Assembly: GCF_007197645.1 (NCBI RefSeq)
Contig: NZ_VKGK01000045.1
Span: 1-41,506 of the forward strand
Length of the DNA stretch: 41,506 bases
DNA from: Shewanella hanedai
Lineage (GTDB): Bacteria > Pseudomonadota > Gammaproteobacteria > Enterobacterales > Shewanellaceae
Reading direction: 5' to 3'
Part shown: piece after piece, positions 32,210 through 40,793 of the stretch
How positions within the stretch are numbered: position 1 is the first letter of the stretch
Layout: each line of letters opens with the position of its first letter
The notes under the pieces: model-generated
What the model was told of the DNA's origin: nothing
Databases searched by the model: none
The model's input: only the letters and a program-made list of their open reading frames with translations
Program-made: the position numbers and the translations under genes

Positions 32210-32927
32210 ACTACATCCTGAAACACCCATGTTGTCGTCGTTTGTTGCCGGAGAACTTCCCGCTTCAGTGTCGGTCATTATTGCGAGTCATGTTGAGATG
32301 TGTTCTGTGTGCCAGCAAGAAGTTGAGCGATTGACTCTTCAAGCGGCTAATGCATGTTTTGGCGAAAGCAACGTAATGCCGATGGCAGGTGTTGATTCTG
32401 TCCAAATTGATGATGAATTTGGCTCTTTTTCTTTGGAAGCCGAACTTGATAGTAACGAGCTTTCAATGCTTGAGGCCATAACTGGCATGGCACCAGAAAG
32501 GGACACGATTGTAAATACTGCTGTTGTTGAAGACAAAGAGATTGAAGTGTCAGGCGTTCGTTTTACGATCCCGAGAGCGTTAAGAGCCGTTGAGATGAAA
32601 CCGTTTCAAGGGTTAGGGAAATTATCTCGTTCGCGTCTGAGCCTTGAGGATGGCGATATTAGAACTAGTATTCTTCATATAGATAAAGGTGGAAGTGTAC
32701 CGACCCATACCCATAAAGGCTTTGAGATCACCTTGTTACTCCAGGGCAGTTTCGAAGATGAAATGGGAACCTATCACGCGGGGGACTTTATCTGGCTAGA
32801 CGGTAAGCATACTCACCAACCCGTGACTAAAACTGGCTGTGTCTGTTTAACCGTTTCAAGCAACGCGATCCGTTTTACCAAAGGAGTAAGTCAGTTACTT
32901 AATCCTATTGGACAGTTTATATATTGA
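32202..32927 (+). CDS. chrR: ChrR-type anti-sigma factor (zinc-binding, cupin)
   Basis: A 241-aa protein that holds the ECF sigma factor inactive until a photo-oxidative signal appears. The N-terminal anti-sigma domain has zinc ligands H5, H30, C34 and C37 (HVEMCSVC), the same spacing as Rhodobacter ChrR. The C-terminal cupin domain has the H-x-H-x3-E...H set: H169, H171, E175 and H203/H205 (HKGFEITLLLQG, GKHTHQP). I chose ATG 32202, with GGAG six bases before; an earlier in-frame TTG adds four residues. It overlaps the sigma gene by 8 bp. The RudS-like gene follows after 16 bp. Confidence 0.92.
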   Translation: MIKLHPETPMLSSFVAGELPASVSVIIASHVEMCSVCQQEVERLTLQAANACFGESNVMPMAGVDSVQIDDEFGSFSLEAELDSNELSMLEAITGMAPERDTIVNTAVVEDKEIEVSGVRFTIPRALRAVEMKPFQGLGKLSRSRLSLEDGDIRTSILHIDKGGSVPTHTHKGFEITLLLQGSFEDEMGTYHAGDFIWLDGKHTHQPVTKTGCVCLTVSSNAIRFTKGVSQLLNPIGQFIY

Positions 32928-32943
32928 TTTGGAGATATAGGTT

Positions 32944-33888
32944 ATGGATAAAAAATTAACAATAGGGATAAGTGCCTGTGTAATGGGAGAAAAGGTTCGT
33001 TATGACTCAGGGCATAAACGTTCCACTTTTTGTACTCAAGAGCTGGCAGAGTTTGCCAATTTTAAACCTTTTTGCCCTGAAGTCGCTATTGGCTTACCTA
33101 TTCCACGTCCTACAATTCGTCAAATCATTAAAGATAACATCATTACTGTATCTCGGCCTGATGGCAGTGGTGATGTGTCTGATGCGCTGACTGAGTACGG
33201 TAAAAATATTGGCAGTAAACTGAGTCAGTTCAGTGGCTTTATCTTCTGTGCCAAAAGTCCAAGCTGTGGCATGGAAAGAGTTAAGGTTCATCATCATCAC
33301 GGTAAAGGTTCAGATTCTAACGGAGTAGGTTTTTTTGCCCAACAAGTGATGAAAGCAAATCCTCTGCTACCTGCTGAAGAAAATGGTCGGCTTAATGATG
33401 CTGTGATACGTGAAAATTTTATGACGCGGGTATTTACCTACCAAAAATGGCTTGATTTACAAGAAAGCGGCATCACAAAACATAAGCTTATCCAATTTCA
33501 CAGTGAGCAAAAATATTTGGTGATGAGTCACCATATTGAGAGCTACCGTCAATTAGGTAAATTGCTTGGCAGTGCTGATTTAGAAATTGAAGCATTGGCT
33601 CAGGAATATATCACTGGTTTGATGGAGGCGCTTAAAAATAAAGCTTCACGTAAGAGCCACACCAATACCTTACATCACATTCAAGGTTACTTTAAAAAGC
33701 AGCTTGATCATGCCAAACGCCAAGAGTTAAGTGATGAAATTGATGCTTATAGACTGGGGCTAACCCCACTGTTAGTGCCATTAACTTTGATTAAGCACTA
33801 CTTATTGGAGTTCCCGAATGACTACTTAAAGCAGCAGGCATATCTGAATCCACACCCTAAAGCACTAAGGTTAAGGTATGGCTATTAA
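32944..33888 (+). CDS. rudS: TudS-DUF1722 fusion, RudS-like tRNA 4-thiouridine desulfidase
   Basis: A 314-aa two-domain protein. The N-terminal DUF523/TudS domain has the three conserved cysteines expected for a 4Fe-4S cluster: GISACVMGEKVRYD, FCPEV and KSPSCGM. The C-terminal DUF1722 (YbgA) part runs from about residue 185 to the end (HHIESYRQLGKLL, HHIQGYFKKQL). This fusion is known as RudS and removes sulfur from 4-thiouridine in tRNA, the near-UV target of growth delay. It lies directly before the photolyase gene (stop and start overlap in TAATG), as ybgA precedes phr in E. coli. Residues not inspected beyond these motifs. Confidence 0.85.
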   Translation: MDKKLTIGISACVMGEKVRYDSGHKRSTFCTQELAEFANFKPFCPEVAIGLPIPRPTIRQIIKDNIITVSRPDGSGDVSDALTEYGKNIGSKLSQFSGFIFCAKSPSCGMERVKVHHHHGKGSDSNGVGFFAQQVMKANPLLPAEENGRLNDAVIRENFMTRVFTYQKWLDLQESGITKHKLIQFHSEQKYLVMSHHIESYRQLGKLLGSADLEIEALAQEYITGLMEALKNKASRKSHTNTLHHIQGYFKKQLDHAKRQELSDEIDAYRLGLTPLLVPLTLIKHYLLEFPNDYLKQQAYLNPHPKALRLRYGY

Positions 33889-35339
33889 TGAGTCTGTTGT
33901 GGATACGAAGGGATTTACGGAGTTTTGATAATCCAGCATTAAATCAAGCAGTACAAAGCGGTTGCCGATATGCATTGTATATATCGACGCCTAAGCAATG
34001 GCACTTGCATCATGATGCTCAGATTAAGCTCGACTTTATGCGCAGGCATTTGCTGGAAATGGGGCGTCATCTTACGCAATACGGCATTGAACTGGTGCAT
34101 GTAAGTGTTACAGATTTTAATGAGCAACAGGACTGCTTGATAAACTTCTGTCATGATCATCAAATTGAACATGTTTTTGCCAATTCCGAACCAGAGTTTA
34201 ATGAGCAACAAAGGGATAAAGCCTTGCTTGACAGCGGGCTAAATATTACCTTCTATGACTGTGATGTGATTGCTTCACGAGGCAGAATACTAAACCAGTC
34301 TGGTGAGATGTTTAAGGTCTTCACACCGTTTAAAAAAGCTTGGCTTAAGCATATTCGGGAGTCTGGGGCTGAATGCATAGGTTGGCCAAAGGTGCCTGAT
34401 AACCTGCCTCAATCACACATTATTTTTGCAGAGCAAAAACTCGCATTACTTAGTCAGCAGTTAAACTCATTTGATGCCGATGAAAATCAATCAGAAGAAG
34501 ACTGTCATTCATCATCGTTGTCGTCACAGTGGCCATTAGCGGATGAGTTGATGGAAAAGGTCGTGCCCCACTTTCTCGATGACAAAGTGGGAGTGTACTC
34601 AGAAACAAGAGATTTTCCCGGCATCAAAGGCACATCGGGTCTTTCTCCCTATTTAGCTATCGGCGCGCTCAGTGCCAGAACCCTTTATCAGCAACTTCTG
34701 CATCGATACCCACAGTTAATTGAAGATGTGAATCATCCGGCATTTTGTTGGCTAAATGAATTGATTTGGCGTGATTTCTACAAACATCTGCTATTTCACT
34801 ATCCCAAATTATCGAAATGCAGTCCTTTCCAACCCAAGTATGCCCACACCAAATGGCCCGGAGAGAGAGTACATTTTGAGGCTTGGACAAGAGGGGAGAC
34901 TGGTTACCCCTTAGTGGACGCGGCCATGAAACAGCTTATCAAGACCGGCTGGATGCACAATCGGCTGCGTATGGTTGTTGCCAGCTTTTTAACTAAGCAT
35001 CTATTAGTGGATTGGCGCCTCGGTGAGCAGTTCTTTATGGAGCATTTAATTGATGGTGATTTTACGGCTAACAACGGTGGTTGGCAGTGGGCTGCAAGCA
35101 CGGGGTGTGATGCTCAGCCCTATTTTAGAGTATTTAACCCGATACTTCAGAGTCAAAGATTTGATCCAAATGGGGATTTCATTCGTAGATATATTCCTGA
35201 GCTTAAAGAGATTCCTAATAAATATATTCATTTCCCCCATGAATATATGGCGCAGCAGGGATTGACGGACATCTATTGCTCGCTTTTGGTAGAGCATAAA
35301 GCCGCGAGGCTCAGGGCTATTGCATTTTATAAGGGGTAA
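33888..35339 (+). CDS. phr: Deoxyribodipyrimidine photo-lyase (class I CPD photolyase family)
   Basis: A 483-aa flavoprotein that repairs UV-induced pyrimidine dimers using light. The N-terminal antenna-binding domain begins SLLWIRRDLRSFDNPAL. The FAD domain has the motifs GTSGLSPYLAIGALS, ELIWRDFYKHLLFHYP, TGYPLVDAAMKQL, TGWMHNRLRMVVASF, DGDFTANNGGWQWAAS and FRVFNPILQSQRFDP. All are well conserved, so it should be active. The GC-neutral codon use matches its neighbours. It starts 1 base into the previous stop. It is named phr here; it is the fourth gene of the operon. Confidence 0.95.
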   Translation: MSLLWIRRDLRSFDNPALNQAVQSGCRYALYISTPKQWHLHHDAQIKLDFMRRHLLEMGRHLTQYGIELVHVSVTDFNEQQDCLINFCHDHQIEHVFANSEPEFNEQQRDKALLDSGLNITFYDCDVIASRGRILNQSGEMFKVFTPFKKAWLKHIRESGAECIGWPKVPDNLPQSHIIFAEQKLALLSQQLNSFDADENQSEEDCHSSSLSSQWPLADELMEKVVPHFLDDKVGVYSETRDFPGIKGTSGLSPYLAIGALSARTLYQQLLHRYPQLIEDVNHPAFCWLNELIWRDFYKHLLFHYPKLSKCSPFQPKYAHTKWPGERVHFEAWTRGETGYPLVDAAMKQLIKTGWMHNRLRMVVASFLTKHLLVDWRLGEQFFMEHLIDGDFTANNGGWQWAASTGCDAQPYFRVFNPILQSQRFDPNGDFIRRYIPELKEIPNKYIHFPHEYMAQQGLTDIYCSLLVEHKAARLRAIAFYKG

Positions 35340-35367
35340 TACCAATTGTTATCATTGAGGGTTGATT

Positions 35368-35799
35368 ATGGTTCATGCCTTATGGCTTCAAAATTTTATA
35401 TCTGTTTACCGTGAGTTAGGTGTCAATAACTTAACCTCATTGGATCAGATATATCATCCGGATATCGAATTTAGGGATCCCCTGCATCAGGTTAATGGTC
35501 TCGATGCACTTTTGGACTATTTCGATTCCCTCTATACCCATTTAGAACACTGTGACTTTAGTATCGATAAGGTGTTCAGCTGTGACAACCAAGCAGCCCT
35601 TTATTGGACCATGTCTTTTTGTCACCCAAAACTTAACCAAGGCAGTGAGATTGTTGTTGAAGGACATTCCTATTTGGTTGAGCAAGACAATAAAGTGATA
35701 AAACACCGCGATTACCTCGATGTCGGTGCCATGTTGTATGAGCATATTCCACTGCTCGGTTCGGTGGTTAAAACGGTTAAAAGGCGGGCTGCTAAATGA
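35368..35799 (+). CDS. SnoaL-like (NTF2-fold) protein
   Basis: A 143-aa single-domain protein with the cone-shaped NTF2/SnoaL fold. The pattern LTSLDQIYHPDIEFRDPLHQVNG at about residues 20-42, then LEHCDFSIDKVF and QAALYWTMSF, is typical of stress-linked SnoaL-like proteins. The natural ligand is unknown. The ATG at 35368 has GAGGG 6 bases upstream; an earlier TTG adds two residues. It overlaps the SDR gene by 4 bp, so the two are coupled. It is the same order as in other ChrR-linked gene sets. Confidence 0.75.
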   Translation: MVHALWLQNFISVYRELGVNNLTSLDQIYHPDIEFRDPLHQVNGLDALLDYFDSLYTHLEHCDFSIDKVFSCDNQAALYWTMSFCHPKLNQGSEIVVEGHSYLVEQDNKVIKHRDYLDVGAMLYEHIPLLGSVVKTVKRRAAK

Positions 35800-36512
35800 G
35801 TACCGTGATGATAACAGGCGCCTCATCAGGGATTGGTAAAGCCCTTTCTCTGCATTACGATCAGCTTGGTTGGCAAGTGTTGGCTTGTGGCCGTAATAAA
35901 GACAGGCTTGCAGATTTAGCCTTATCAGGCACATCAATCCAAACCCTGGCTTTTGACATGACAGACAAACATCAAGTGCAAGCTACATCATCTGATTTAG
36001 CGTCGCTAGATCTGCTTATTTTTAATGCGGGTGATTGTCAATACATCAACAATGTGATTGATTTTGATGCTGACAGTTTCGAGTCCGTTATTCAGACCAA
36101 TCTGATCTCGGTAGCATATGGGCTCAAGGCCTGGCTTAAGCATGTTAAAAAAGGCGGCAGAGTGGTGTTGGTGAGCTCGAGTGCTGAATTACTTGCCTTG
36201 CCAAGGGCTGAGGCTTATGGCGCATCTAAGGCGGCTTTATCTTATCTCGGGGAGTCGCTCAGTATTGATCTCGCCAAGCATGATATTCATGTGAGCATTG
36301 TACGCCCTGGATTTGTGAGTACCCCTCTAACCGCAAAAAATGATTTTCCGATGCCGATGCAGATAACCAGTGAGCAAGCGGCAATTAAGATCGCTAAAGG
36401 AATTGCGACAGGAAAGAGCCATATCGACTTCCCCTTTAGTTTTACTTGCATGATGAAAATATTGGCGTGCTTACCTTTTGCCCTCTGGCGCAAACTCGCC
36501 ATAAGGATGTAA
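35796..36512 (+). CDS. Short-chain dehydrogenase/reductase
   Basis: A 238-aa classical SDR. The NAD(P)-binding GASSGIG motif is at residues 8-14 (MITGASSGIGKAL), with Arg at the NADPH-preferring position (CGRNKDR). The NAG motif is FNAGD, the catalytic Ser is in LVSSSAEL, and YGASK has the active-site Tyr and Lys. The substrate is not predictable. It starts four bases inside the SnoaL gene and is followed after 6 bp by the FAD oxidoreductase gene. Confidence 0.9.
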   Translation: MSTVMITGASSGIGKALSLHYDQLGWQVLACGRNKDRLADLALSGTSIQTLAFDMTDKHQVQATSSDLASLDLLIFNAGDCQYINNVIDFDADSFESVIQTNLISVAYGLKAWLKHVKKGGRVVLVSSSAELLALPRAEAYGASKAALSYLGESLSIDLAKHDIHVSIVRPGFVSTPLTAKNDFPMPMQITSEQAAIKIAKGIATGKSHIDFPFSFTCMMKILACLPFALWRKLAIRM

Positions 36513-36518
36513 CCCTCA

Positions 36519-37772
36519 ATGAAGAAAATAGCCATTATTGGTTCCGGTATATCGGGACTCACCTGTGCTTATCTATTAGATAAAGCTCACACGGTGACAG
36601 TATTTGAAAAAAATGATTATGTGGGCGGCCATACCGCAACGGTTGATATCAAACACCAAGGAAAAAGCTACGCAATAGATACTGGCTTTATTGTGTTCAA
36701 TGACCGGACTTACCCTCGCTTTAATAAACTGTTACAACGGTTGGAGGTAGAGAGACAAGCGACCGAGATGAGCTTTAGTGTTCATCATCGTGGCTCAGGT
36801 TTTGAATACAATGGTCATGGTATTAATGCCTTATTCGCACAGCGCCGAAACATTTTTAGACCCAAATTTTGGCGATTAATATCTGACATAGTGAAGTTCA
36901 ATAATAAGTGTAAGGCATTGCATGAATCAGATGCTATTCCTGCAGAATTGACACTCGGTGAATTTTTAGAACAACATCAATTTTCCGACTTTTTTAGTCA
37001 ACATTATATTTTACCTATGGGAGCAGCGATTTGGTCGACCAGCTTAGCTAAGATGCAAGCTTTTGAATTAACGTTTTTTATTCAATTTTTCTACCACCAT
37101 GGGCTATTGAATATTGTTGATCGACCTCAGTGGTATGTGGTGCCAGGTGGCTCTCGTACTTACGTTAATAAGTTAACCGCAAAATTAACCAAAGAGGTGG
37201 TATTACAAGCTGATGTGGTAGGTCTCACTCGTAAAAATGAACAGGTTCAACTCTATTTTGGCGATGGACACGTTGAAGTGTTTGACGATGTGATACTCGC
37301 CTGCCATTCCGATCAAGCCTTGTCACTGTTAATGGATGCAACAGAAGCCGAAACGCGAGTTTTGTCGGGGATCCCTTATCAAGGCAATGAAGTGGTGCTG
37401 CATACGGATGAATCCTTGTTACCCAAGCGTAAGTTAGCTTGGGCAAGTTGGAACTATATGCTTGATGATAAACAAGATGCCCTAGCCAGCGTGACCTATA
37501 ATATGAATATCTTACAGGGTATAAAATCAGATGATGCATTTTGTGTCACCTTGAATCAAACAGCCTACATCGACCCTGCAAAAATCATCAGACGTTTCAA
37601 GTATGACCACCCTGTGCTGGACAGCGACACCGTTCATTCCCAAAGACAAAGAGGGGATATTTGTGGAAAACAACATACGCATTTTTCCGGTGCTTATTGG
37701 TACAACGGCTTCCATGAAGATGGTGTGCACAGTGCGCTTGATGTGACGGAACGTTTTGGACTCAGTTTATGA
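36519..37772 (+). CDS. FAD-dependent amine-oxidase-like oxidoreductase
   Basis: A 417-aa flavoprotein. The dinucleotide-binding motif GSGISGL is at residues 8-14. GGHTATVD follows and then TGFIVFNDRTYPRF, all typical of the amine-oxidase/phytoene-desaturase-like superfamily. The C-terminal FAD-binding segment is around YWYNGFHEDGVHSALDV. Such proteins accompany a DUF1365 protein and a CFA-synthase-like enzyme in many genomes. In Rhodobacter, related genes under RpoE are linked to furan fatty-acid formation; transfer of that function here is inference. It overlaps the DUF1365 gene by 4 bp. Confidence 0.87.
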   Translation: MKKIAIIGSGISGLTCAYLLDKAHTVTVFEKNDYVGGHTATVDIKHQGKSYAIDTGFIVFNDRTYPRFNKLLQRLEVERQATEMSFSVHHRGSGFEYNGHGINALFAQRRNIFRPKFWRLISDIVKFNNKCKALHESDAIPAELTLGEFLEQHQFSDFFSQHYILPMGAAIWSTSLAKMQAFELTFFIQFFYHHGLLNIVDRPQWYVVPGGSRTYVNKLTAKLTKEVVLQADVVGLTRKNEQVQLYFGDGHVEVFDDVILACHSDQALSLLMDATEAETRVLSGIPYQGNEVVLHTDESLLPKRKLAWASWNYMLDDKQDALASVTYNMNILQGIKSDDAFCVTLNQTAYIDPAKIIRRFKYDHPVLDSDTVHSQRQRGDICGKQHTHFSGAYWYNGFHEDGVHSALDVTERFGLSL

Positions 37773-38488
37773 ACAGTGGGATCTACCAAGGGCAAGTTTA
37801 TCACCGTCGACAGGGGAAATTCGAGCATGAGTTTACCTATCCTATTTATATGATGGCTATCGATATTGACGAACAGGAACAAGTGCTTACGAAGAGTCGT
37901 TTTTTCGGTACTCGTTGGTTTAATCCGATCCGTTTTTGTGAAAAAGATTACATTAAAAGTGAACCTTTCAATCTTAAGCAACGTATTGCTAATAAAGTTG
38001 AACACTTAGGTGGTAAAGGGTGCGAAGGGCGAATATTGATGTTGGTGCAGTGCCGCTGTTTTGGGCTCTACTTTAGTCCAATCAACTTCTATTTTTGTTA
38101 TGACAAAGATGATGTTTGTCAGTACATGCTTGCTGAGGTGAGTAACACGCCATGGAATCAGCAACACTATTATCTGATTGATATGTCAGGAAGCATGGTT
38201 ATCGATAAAGCGTTTCATGTTTCCCCATTTATGGAGATGGATATGCGTTATCACTGGCGTGTGACTCCACCTGCAGATAACACCTTTGTGCGGATAGAGA
38301 ATCATAAAGAGGGCAAGCAGTTTGAAGCGAGTTTGGCGTTAAATAAGCGAGAGATCACCCCTCGAAACTTATTTAAAACCTGGTTAAGCCTGCCAATGAT
38401 GAGTGTGAACATTGTGTTTGGGATTTATTGGCAAGCATTAAAATTATTTTTGAAAAAAGTGCCTTTTATTCGTCATCCCCAAGGGTGA
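37769..38488 (+). CDS. DUF1365 protein
   Basis: A 239-aa protein of family DUF1365. The N-terminus NSGIYQGQVYHRRQGKFEHEF and the segment YFSPINFYFCYDKDD are the family signatures, as are AEVSNTPWNQQHYYLI and KAFHVSPFMEMDMRY. Its function is unknown; it occurs almost always between an FAD oxidoreductase and a CFA-like methyltransferase. The gene starts inside the stop of the FAD gene. The CFA gene follows after a 46-bp gap with its own ribosome site. Confidence 0.92.
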   Translation: MNSGIYQGQVYHRRQGKFEHEFTYPIYMMAIDIDEQEQVLTKSRFFGTRWFNPIRFCEKDYIKSEPFNLKQRIANKVEHLGGKGCEGRILMLVQCRCFGLYFSPINFYFCYDKDDVCQYMLAEVSNTPWNQQHYYLIDMSGSMVIDKAFHVSPFMEMDMRYHWRVTPPADNTFVRIENHKEGKQFEASLALNKREITPRNLFKTWLSLPMMSVNIVFGIYWQALKLFLKKVPFIRHPQG

Positions 38489-38534
38489 TTAAGCATTTAA
38501 AACCGACATACAACATAGATTACTGAGGTCAACA

Positions 38535-39797
38535 ATGGAAAGTACACAAAAAGAGATCTCCTTGGTTAAGACTACTTGGCTGGTAGATCGATATCGAACC
38601 CTAGTTCATAAAGTTCTTTCGCGACTTGAAGGCGGATTTATTGAAATTGAGGAAGCGGGAAGGATCTTTGCTTTCGGTGATGTTCATTCACATCTGAAAA
38701 GTAAAATTGTGGTGTTGGACAGTGCATTTTATAGCTCACTTATCCAAGACGGCAGCATTGGCGGTGCAGAAAGCTTTATTGCTCATCATTGGACCTGCAG
38801 CAACTTAACGGTACTGATTCAGATCATGGCTCGAAACCAAGCTCAGTTAGATGAGCTAGAAAATAAAACACAGTGGCTGAGTAAAATTAAACATCAATTT
38901 TTACGCTTGAAAAATGCCAATACAGAGCAAGGGTCAAAGAAAAATATCTTGGCGCATTATGATATTGGTAACGATCTTTATCAGCGTTTTCTCGACCCAG
39001 ATATGCTGTACTCCTGTGCAATTTATAATGTTCAAGCCGAAGACTTAGATGCGGCGCAGCAGAATAAAATGGCTGAGATATGCGGTAAGTTATCGCTAAA
39101 TTCTGAAGACCATCTGCTGGAGATCGGTACGGGATGGGGCGGGCTGGCGATTTATGCCGCGAGTCATTATGGGTGTAAGGTCACCACGACCACTATTTCA
39201 GATGAACAGTACGATCATGCTAAACAACGTATCGAAAGCTTAGGCTTATCGGATCAAATCACCTTACTGAAGTCTGATTACCGTTTACTCGAAGGAAAAT
39301 ACAGCAAGCTCGTGTCGATAGAGATGATAGAAGCGGTAGGCCATGACTATCTTGCGGGTTTCTTTCGCATCTGTAGTGATTTGTTAAAGCCTGATGGAAA
39401 AATGCTGATACAAGCGATCACTATCGCTGACCAACGTTATGACAAGTACCGTAGTGGTGTCGACTTTATTCAGAAATACATTTTCCCTGGAGGATGCTTA
39501 CCTTCGGTATCAGTGATGGCATCCCACATAGCTGAACAGACCGATATGGTGCTGGATAACTTAGATGATATTGGTGTGCATTATGCTCGCACTTTACATC
39601 ACTGGCGAGAGCGCTTCGAAGCGCAGTGGTCAACGCTGTCATCACTAGGCTATAGCGAATCATTTAAGCGTCTTTGGTTATTCTACTTCGCTTATTGTGA
39701 AGGTGCATTTATTGAAAGAGTTATCAGTACGCATCACTTAGTGGCGAGAAAGCCTGCTTATCTGGGAGAGAAAAATGAAGCGGTTTTGGATTATTAA
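38535..39797 (+). CDS. cfa: Cyclopropane-fatty-acyl-phospholipid synthase family methyltransferase
   Basis: A 420-aa SAM-dependent enzyme acting on unsaturated phospholipid acyl chains. HYDIGNDLY (141-149) is the conserved block before the SAM-binding motif LLEIGTGWGGLAIYAA (194-209). Cys161 and the later YCEGAF segment fit CFA-type catalytic cysteines, and EMIEAVGHDY matches the bicarbonate/base region. It may make cyclopropane rings or methylated or furan-precursor fatty acids; sequence alone cannot decide. RBS GAGG lies before the ATG. The DUF2878 gene overlaps its end by 23 bp. Confidence 0.9.
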   Translation: MESTQKEISLVKTTWLVDRYRTLVHKVLSRLEGGFIEIEEAGRIFAFGDVHSHLKSKIVVLDSAFYSSLIQDGSIGGAESFIAHHWTCSNLTVLIQIMARNQAQLDELENKTQWLSKIKHQFLRLKNANTEQGSKKNILAHYDIGNDLYQRFLDPDMLYSCAIYNVQAEDLDAAQQNKMAEICGKLSLNSEDHLLEIGTGWGGLAIYAASHYGCKVTTTTISDEQYDHAKQRIESLGLSDQITLLKSDYRLLEGKYSKLVSIEMIEAVGHDYLAGFFRICSDLLKPDGKMLIQAITIADQRYDKYRSGVDFIQKYIFPGGCLPSVSVMASHIAEQTDMVLDNLDDIGVHYARTLHHWRERFEAQWSTLSSLGYSESFKRLWLFYFAYCEGAFIERVISTHHLVARKPAYLGEKNEAVLDY

Positions 39798-40284
39798 TCT
39801 AGTCCTATTTCAGCTGTGTTGGTTTGTCTCTGCTGGTTTTACGGACATCGCTAGGCCCATTTTGGTGGTGATAATAATGATACATTTTGTATTATCACCC
39901 ACACCAAAAAACGATTTAAGGCTGCTGTTATTAGTGCCCTTGGGCATCGCAGTAGATAAGGTTCTGATTGAATTTAACCTTTTCTTAGTGCCATCAAGTG
40001 TATTTCCCTTTTGGCTGGCGTTGCTATGGTGCATATTTGTCATCAGTTTTAATCATAGCTTGAGATGGCTAATGGATTTACGGCTACCATTTATTGCATT
40101 AATTGGCGCGATAGCAGGACCCATGAGTTATCGGTTAGGTGTGGAGATGGGAGCGCTGCAGTTGGGCTGGAATAGCATCAATGCCTTACTGTTTTTATCT
40201 CTCGTTTGGGGATTGTTACTGCCCACGCTAGCGGTGTGTTTTCGTTATATTACTCGACCTCGATTGAACGAAAGGGAGGCATGA
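39775..40284 (+). CDS. DUF2878 membrane protein
   Basis: A 169-aa integral membrane protein of family DUF2878, function unknown. About five to six hydrophobic segments cover nearly the whole chain (roughly 5-20, 27-40, 47-58, 77-92, 103-120 and 133-155). The motif around SYRLGVEMGALQLGWNS is a good family marker. It begins inside the CFA gene (23-bp overlap) and ends in the start of the next gene. The strict packing points to a function linked to the CFA enzyme or its lipids. Confidence 0.88.
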   Translation: MKRFWIINLVLFQLCWFVSAGFTDIARPILVVIIMIHFVLSPTPKNDLRLLLLVPLGIAVDKVLIEFNLFLVPSSVFPFWLALLWCIFVISFNHSLRWLMDLRLPFIALIGAIAGPMSYRLGVEMGALQLGWNSINALLFLSLVWGLLLPTLAVCFRYITRPRLNEREA

Positions 40285-40793
40285 TGAAAAAGTTAATACT
40301 GTGCTTGTTACTTGTAAGCAGTGCCATTAGTGCTAGCCCACTACAGCAATTGACTAAGTTGGGTGAAGGGGAGATGAGCTATCTTTTTTGGAATGTTTAC
40401 CGTGCTGAACTGTATGTGAAAGAGTTGCCTTATCAGCAAGGTGAGTATCCTAAACTCCTTAAAATTAAGTATTTTAGGGATATTGAAAAAGAAGACCTAC
40501 TTAATGCGACTAAAGAGCAGTGGCAGCATATTGGTATTAGCGAAAGCGCAATTGCTGGCTGGCTTGTTCAATTGCAAACTATCTGGCCGGATATTAATGA
40601 AGGCGATCAACTGATTATTTATGTCAATAAGGCTGGGCAAAGCATTTTCTACTCAGACATCAGTGATGTGTCGACTCAAGAGTTAGGTGTGATTAAGGAT
40701 GAAGAGTTTGGTCCGGCGTTTTTAGATATCTGGTTGTCAGAAAAAACCTCTGAGCCAGAGTTAAGAGTGAAATTATTGGGAGGTGTGAAATGA
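40284..40793 (+). CDS. Chalcone-isomerase-fold exported protein
   Basis: A 169-aa periplasmic protein. The signal peptide is KKLILCLLLVSSAISA. The mature part GEGEMSYLFWNVYRAELYV, LLKIKYFRDIEKEDLL and GDQLIIYVNKAG match the bacterial chalcone isomerase-like domain, whose fold is shared with fatty-acid-binding proteins. It is not likely to be a flavonoid enzyme here. I chose the second of two adjacent ATGs (40284), as GGGAGG is 4 bases before it; the first starts at 40281. It overlaps the DUF2878 stop by one base. Confidence 0.85.
   Translation: MKKLILCLLLVSSAISASPLQQLTKLGEGEMSYLFWNVYRAELYVKELPYQQGEYPKLLKIKYFRDIEKEDLLNATKEQWQHIGISESAIAGWLVQLQTIWPDINEGDQLIIYVNKAGQSIFYSDISDVSTQELGVIKDEEFGPAFLDIWLSEKTSEPELRVKLLGGVK

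Noticed and set aside
35337..35367. TACCAATTG after the photolyase gene, similar to the MITE end
   Set aside because: Only the first seven bases match the terminal repeat, and the rest diverges. Probably chance.
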